Origin: Porticoccus sp964608185
Lineage (GTDB): Bacteria > Pseudomonadota > Gammaproteobacteria > Pseudomonadales > Porticoccaceae
NCBI GenBank assembly: GCA_964608185.1
Contig: CAZSMR010000034.1
Coordinates: forward strand, 1-10,722
Direction of reading: 5' to 3'
Length of the DNA: 10,722 bases
This document shows, piece by piece, positions 6,979-10,722 of the stretch. The notes under the pieces were generated by a model. It saw only the letters and a list, made by a program, of their open reading frames with translations, was not told where the DNA came from and made no database searches. Every line of letters starts with the position of its first letter. Within the stretch, counting starts at the first letter, position 1. Both the position numbers and the translations under genes were made by a program.

Positions 6979-8640
6979 ATGTATGATGAAATAAAGTTTA
7001 AGCACAGGCAGCTAAATTTTTTACTTATGATTTTATTCCTTAGTTTAATAGTTGGATGTAGCAAGGGGCAAAATAACGTAACTACAGGAAATTTAACAGG
7101 CATACTGCATTGGGGAAATGGTACTGATCCTCAGGAACTAGACCCTCATATTGTTACCGGTATTCCAGAGCACCATATTTTAAATGCTCTTTTAGAGGGC
7201 TTGGTTGCTAAAGATACTAAGACATTAGAGCCTATACCTGCAGTCGCTAAAGAATGGAGTATTAGCAAAGATAAGAAAACCTATACTTTTAAAATACGTG
7301 AATCAGCATTATGGTCAAACGGAGATCCTTTAACAGCTCATGATTTTGTTTGGTCTTGGTGGAGGGCTTTGCAGCCAAAATTAGGCAACCAGTATGCGTA
7401 TATGTTGTTTCCAATCGAAAATTCTGAGAATTACGCTAAAGGAAAAATTAGCGATTTTTCTTTAGTTGGCGTCAAAGCCTTGGATGACCAAACTTTACAA
7501 GTTAAACTTTCTAATCCAACCCCATATTTTTTACAGCTTTTAGATCACTACAGTATGTATCCGCTTCATAAAGCTACTATTGAAAAGTTTGGCAAAGCCC
7601 ATGAAAGAGGAACACTTTGGACACGCCCAGGAAATTTTATAGGAAATGGGCCCTTCATACTAAAAGAATGGCGACTTTTTAAATCCATAGATGTTATAAA
7701 AAATCCTATTTATTGGGATGCAAAAAAGGTCAAACTAAATGGAATAAGATTTCATCCAATAGAAAATGTAACAACAGAAGAAAGAATGTTTCGTCTAGGT
7801 CAGCTGCACAAAACCTCAAGTATTCCCATCGATAAAGTCAAAACCTATAAAAAAAATAAACCTGCCTTACTAAAAATCTATCCATATCTTGGTAATTATT
7901 TTTATAGATTTAATACAGCGGTAGCTCATCTCAGCGACAAACGTGTTAGGCGAGCGCTAGCTATGAGTATTAACAGAAAGGAACTAACGGAAAGAGTGAC
8001 AAAGGGTGATGAGTCGCCAGCTTACACCTTCACTCCACCTGGTACTCTTGGATACTTTGCTAGAAACGGGTTCGGTTTTAATCCGTCTCTAGCTAAAAAT
8101 CTAATGTCTGAAGCAGGATATCCAGCTGGAAAGGGATTCCCTGTTACCGAGTTGCTATACAACACATCAGAAGGTCACCGAAAAATTGCAGTAGCTATTC
8201 AGCAGATGTGGAAAAAGCATTTAGGTATTAATATTGTACTAGTTAATCAGGACTGGAAAGTATATTTAGATTCCGTTAATACCGGTAACTATGCTATTGC
8301 TAGAGCTGGATGGATAGGTGACTATATAGATCCAAATACATTTCTTGATATGTGGGTAACAGATGGAGGAAATAATCGCACTGGTTGGTCAAATAGGCAT
8401 TATGATGATTTGATATCCAAGCAAGCTCCAATTTCTTCTAGCAAGTCAGAGAGATATAAGATTATGGCCGAAGCTGAACAAATTTTACTTAACAATATGC
8501 CAATTATTCCTATTTATATCTATAACAGTAAAAGCTTGGTTCATCCTAGCGTTAAGGGTCTGGAGCCAAACATATTAAATTATGTTCTTTATAAAAATAT
8601 CTTTTTAGATCCAGTGACTGCAAATCAAGAGATGGACTAA
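6979..8640 (+). CDS. oppA: Oligopeptide ABC transporter substrate-binding lipoprotein
   Basis: A family 5 extracellular solute-binding protein that captures peptides and hands them to the OppBC channel. From the ATG at 6979 it has 553 residues, close to E. coli OppA (543). The N-terminus has a basic region (KFKHR), a hydrophobic core and a lipobox IVGC with Cys27, followed by Ser28. It therefore looks like a lipoprotein, unlike the soluble E. coli protein, and Ser at +2 would predict outer-membrane sorting if the Lol rule applies. The mature part has GNGTDPQELDPH near the start, the conserved RVRRALAMSINR at about 322-333 and GWIGDYIDPNTFLD from 444, all typical of peptide-binding members. 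Substrate could be oligopeptides or murein peptides. The in-frame TTG at 6961 is possible but poorer. Upstream there is only a weak GGA ribosome-binding site. The stop codon overlaps the oppB start by one base. Confidence 0.93.
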   Translation: MYDEIKFKHRQLNFLLMILFLSLIVGCSKGQNNVTTGNLTGILHWGNGTDPQELDPHIVTGIPEHHILNALLEGLVAKDTKTLEPIPAVAKEWSISKDKKTYTFKIRESALWSNGDPLTAHDFVWSWWRALQPKLGNQYAYMLFPIENSENYAKGKISDFSLVGVKALDDQTLQVKLSNPTPYFLQLLDHYSMYPLHKATIEKFGKAHERGTLWTRPGNFIGNGPFILKEWRLFKSIDVIKNPIYWDAKKVKLNGIRFHPIENVTTEERMFRLGQLHKTSSIPIDKVKTYKKNKPALLKIYPYLGNYFYRFNTAVAHLSDKRVRRALAMSINRKELTERVTKGDESPAYTFTPPGTLGYFARNGFGFNPSLAKNLMSEAGYPAGKGFPVTELLYNTSEGHRKIAVAIQQMWKKHLGINIVLVNQDWKVYLDSVNTGNYAIARAGWIGDYIDPNTFLDMWVTDGGNNRTGWSNRHYDDLISKQAPISSSKSERYKIMAEAEQILLNNMPIIPIYIYNSKSLVHPSVKGLEPNILNYVLYKNIFLDPVTANQEMD

Positions 8641-9575
8641 TGCTTTACTTCACCTTTAATAGGTTGCTTCAATCGATCCCCGTATTACTAATTGTTGTTA
8701 CCGCAACCTTTTTTTTGGTACGAGCAGCTCCTGGAGGCCCATTTAGTGCAGAAAAAAATGTTCCTCCTGAAGTAGTTAGGGCTCTAGAAGCTCAATATGA
8801 CTTAGATCAATCAATATGGCAGCAATATATAAGCTATATTGGTGACTTGCTGCATGGTGATTTAGGCCCCTCTTTTCGTTATCCTGGACGTACCGTAAAT
8901 GAACTCATTAAAGTAGGATTACCTGTTACTGCAGAATTAGCCCTATATGCGATGCTACTAGCTGTTTTTATTGGTGCTAGTGCGGGAATATATGCGGGTC
9001 TTCGACCTAACTCACTACATGATTATCTACCTATGTCGATCTCTATGGTCGGTATATGTATACCCTCTTTTTTAATGGGCCCTCTTCTAGTTCTCTTTTT
9101 TGGTATTTATATGGAGTGGCTACCAATCTCTGGTTGGGGGAGCTCTCCTGGAGACAAAATATTACCCACCTTAACTTTAGGTTTAGGTTATGCGGCATTT
9201 ATTGCAAGACTGAGTCGTGGTGGGATCCTAGAAGTGATGACAAAAGATTATATTCGAACAGCTAAGGCCAAAGGATTACCTGTTAGCGTCATAGTTTTAA
9301 AACATGCTCTCCGAGGAGGCTTAATACCTGTTGTAGCTTTTTTAGGCCCAGCTTTTGCTGGGCTGCTTAGCGGGTCCTTTGTTGTAGAAACAATCTTTCA
9401 AATACCTGGGCTTGGCAGATTCTATGTTCAAGCAGCCTTTAATAGAGACTATACAATGATTTTAGGGACAACTATATTTTTTGCCACACTTATTATTATG
9501 TTCAATTTACTGTCAGATGTTATTGCTGTTTGGCTTGACCCAAAGCTTCGTCAACAATATAGGTCAGATAAATAA
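8640..9575 (+). CDS. oppB: Oligopeptide ABC transporter permease OppB
   Basis: One of two inner-membrane permease subunits of the peptide importer; it pairs with OppC to form the channel. The 311 residues match the family. There are six likely membrane segments, near 9-30, 96-120, 132-158, 172-190, 228-250 and 274-296. The long periplasmic part after segment 1 carries the typical YDLDQ...QYISY...LLHGDLGPSFRY. The cytoplasmic EAA motif, which contacts the ATPases, is at about 204-224 (YIRTAKAKGL). The family's VVETIFQIPGLGR is at 248-260. The ATG shares its A with the oppA stop codon (TAATG), a strong sign of translational coupling. No homology search was run, so the peptide class (oligo- or dipeptide) rests on OppA. 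Confidence 0.95.
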   Translation: MLYFTFNRLLQSIPVLLIVVTATFFLVRAAPGGPFSAEKNVPPEVVRALEAQYDLDQSIWQQYISYIGDLLHGDLGPSFRYPGRTVNELIKVGLPVTAELALYAMLLAVFIGASAGIYAGLRPNSLHDYLPMSISMVGICIPSFLMGPLLVLFFGIYMEWLPISGWGSSPGDKILPTLTLGLGYAAFIARLSRGGILEVMTKDYIRTAKAKGLPVSVIVLKHALRGGLIPVVAFLGPAFAGLLSGSFVVETIFQIPGLGRFYVQAAFNRDYTMILGTTIFFATLIIMFNLLSDVIAVWLDPKLRQQYRSDK

Positions 9576-10484
9576 ATGCTTGGGTCGATAAAACATAAAG
9601 AAAATAACACTTTGCATTCAAGCTCTCCAAGAAAAGAGGGAGGCTCTCTATGGAGCGACGGATGGCGTCGTCTTAAAAGGAATAAGTTAGCTATAGCGAG
9701 CTTAATTATTCTCGTATTTTTTTGTATTACTGCATTTCTGACTCCAATGATTGCTCCTTATGGTTATGAAGAGCAAGATCTTTTATTGGGAGCATCTCCG
9801 CCGTCACTTGATCATTGGCTGGGTACTGACATTTTTGGCCGAGATATGTTGACAAGAATAATGTATGGAAGCCGTATATCTCTTGCAGTTGGCTTTATAG
9901 CTAGTGCTGTAGCTGTTTTTATTGGAGTACTATGGGGCACTATTGCAGGATACTCTGGAGGTAAAATAGATTCATTTATGATGAGAACTGTAGATATACT
10001 ATATGCATTACCATTTATGATTTTTATAATACTACTTATGGTTATTTTTGGTAGAAATATACTACTTTTATTTCTAGCGATAGGTGCAGTGGAGTGGCTT
10101 ACAATGGCGCGTATTGTACGTGGACAAGTATTAGCGCTTAAGCAGCAAGATTTTATTGAAGCTGCTATTTCACTAGGGTTATCGCATTGGACGATAATTC
10201 ATCGACACTTGGTTCCCAATGTCCTTAGTCCAGTCATTGTATATACGACACTAACTATACCGAGTGTAATGTTACTTGAAGCTTTTTTAAGCTTCCTAGG
10301 TCTAGGAATACAGCCCCCCGAAAGCTCTTGGGGTCTGCTAATCTCATATGGCGTTGAAACTATGGAAGAATATCCATGGCTTATAATTTTTCCTGGATTA
10401 TTTTTATCTATCACATTATTTTCGTTAAATTTTCTTGGTGACGGATTACGAGATGCTCTTGATCCAAGAGCATCAAAGGACTAA
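9576..10484 (+). CDS. oppC: Oligopeptide ABC transporter permease OppC
   Basis: The second permease subunit of the importer. The 302 residues match the family. A cytoplasmic N-terminal tail of about 38 residues (SLWSDGWRRLKRNKLA) leads into the first membrane helix (39-60). The periplasmic HWLGTDIFGRDMLTR (80-94) is a hallmark of OppC/DppC. Further helices lie near 100-124, 139-166, 218-237 and 264-288. The EAA motif is at about 192-215 (DFIEAAISLGLSHWTIIHRH). The C-terminus LRDALDPR is typical. The ATG follows the oppB stop with no gap, and AGGT about 9 bases upstream may serve as the ribosome-binding site. Confidence 0.95.
   Translation: MLGSIKHKENNTLHSSSPRKEGGSLWSDGWRRLKRNKLAIASLIILVFFCITAFLTPMIAPYGYEEQDLLLGASPPSLDHWLGTDIFGRDMLTRIMYGSRISLAVGFIASAVAVFIGVLWGTIAGYSGGKIDSFMMRTVDILYALPFMIFIILLMVIFGRNILLLFLAIGAVEWLTMARIVRGQVLALKQQDFIEAAISLGLSHWTIIHRHLVPNVLSPVIVYTTLTIPSVMLLEAFLSFLGLGIQPPESSWGLLISYGVETMEEYPWLIIFPGLFLSITLFSLNFLGDGLRDALDPRASKD
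10452..10474 (+). other. perfect stem-loop at the 3' end of oppC
   Basis: GATGCTCTTG and CAAGAGCATC form a perfect 10-bp stem around a 3-base loop, inside the last codons of oppC (ALDPRAS). No T-run follows at once, so it is not an ordinary terminator. It could protect the oppABC message from 3' exonucleases or mark a processing site before oppD. The coding of a conserved motif may explain part of the symmetry. Confidence 0.5.
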
Positions 10485-10560
10485 ATCCTAAGAAATAGTA
10501 TAATTAATGCATTTTCTACTTTAATTTTTTAAAATACTGATTAATAAGCGATAAATATAA
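10485..10560 (+). promoter_or_regulatory. oppC-oppD gap with possible internal promoter
   Basis: The 76-base AT-rich gap contains a perfect TATAAT (10499-10504), but the sequence 17 bases upstream is not a recognisable -35. oppD has no obvious ribosome-binding site in this gap. A minor internal promoter is possible; read-through from oppABC is equally likely. Confidence 0.25.
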
Positions 10561-10722
10561 ATGTATTTACTTTCAGTTAAACATTTAACCGTTCACTTTC
10601 ATACCCGAAACGGTATTATCAGGGCGGTTGATGATGTCAGCTTTGATGTAGGTAGCGGGGAAACATTAGCGATAGTTGGTGAGTCGGGTTCAGGAAAATC
10701 AGTAGCTGTATATAGCTTGCTT
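10561..10722 (+). CDS. oppD: Oligopeptide ABC transporter ATP-binding protein OppD, 5' part only
   Basis: The first 54 codons of an ABC ATPase run off the window end. It begins LSVKHLTVHFHTRNGIIRAVDDVSF, typical of the OppD/DppD family, and has the Walker A motif GESGSGKS at residues 40-47. It would hydrolyse ATP to drive peptide import through OppBC, normally together with OppF. The ATG at 10561 gives the family's usual N-terminus. Its place after oppABC supports OppD over OppF or DppD, though the fragment alone cannot separate them. Confidence 0.9.
   Translation, partial: MYLLSVKHLTVHFHTRNGIIRAVDDVSFDVGSGETLAIVGESGSGKSVAVYSLL

Overview
The window is an AT-rich stretch of chromosome from a bacterium that is most likely a low-GC gammaproteobacterium. 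The main evidence is layout: guaB and guaA lie together on the minus strand with xseA divergent from guaB, as in Escherichia coli and relatives. The proteins are full-length, and the SRP RNA is the short 4.5S type. I cannot name a genus from the sequence.

Layout. Bases 1-1571 (minus) hold guaA, missing only its last codon and stop. A small stem-loop separates it from guaB (1667-3136, minus). These two genes convert IMP to XMP and then GMP. A divergent intergenic region (3137-3328) leads to xseA (3329-4708, plus), the exonuclease VII large subunit, whose start region carries a perfect 15-bp tandem duplication. xseA overlaps the next gene (4698-6584, plus), an M3-family oligoendopeptidase F-like zinc peptidase that carries an apparent Sec signal peptide. 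The 394-base stretch 6585-6978 has no clear protein gene. It holds the SRP RNA gene ffs on the minus strand (about 6618-6729), a candidate promoter with a perfect TATAAT box inside a palindrome, and a leader with two micro-ORFs that have good ribosome-binding sites, followed by a weak stem-loop and a T-run.

From 6979 an oligopeptide ABC importer operon runs rightward. It contains oppA (a predicted lipoprotein), oppB (overlapping by one base), oppC (abutting) and, after a 76-base gap, the first 54 codons of oppD. The window ends just after the OppD Walker A motif.

The genes are housekeeping purine synthesis, DNA repair, protein targeting and peptide uptake. I see no CRISPR array, insertion sequence, prophage or defence system. 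The parts most worth a second look are the opp leader, the exported M3 peptidase beside a peptide importer, the predicted lipoprotein nature of OppA, and the duplicated start of xseA.
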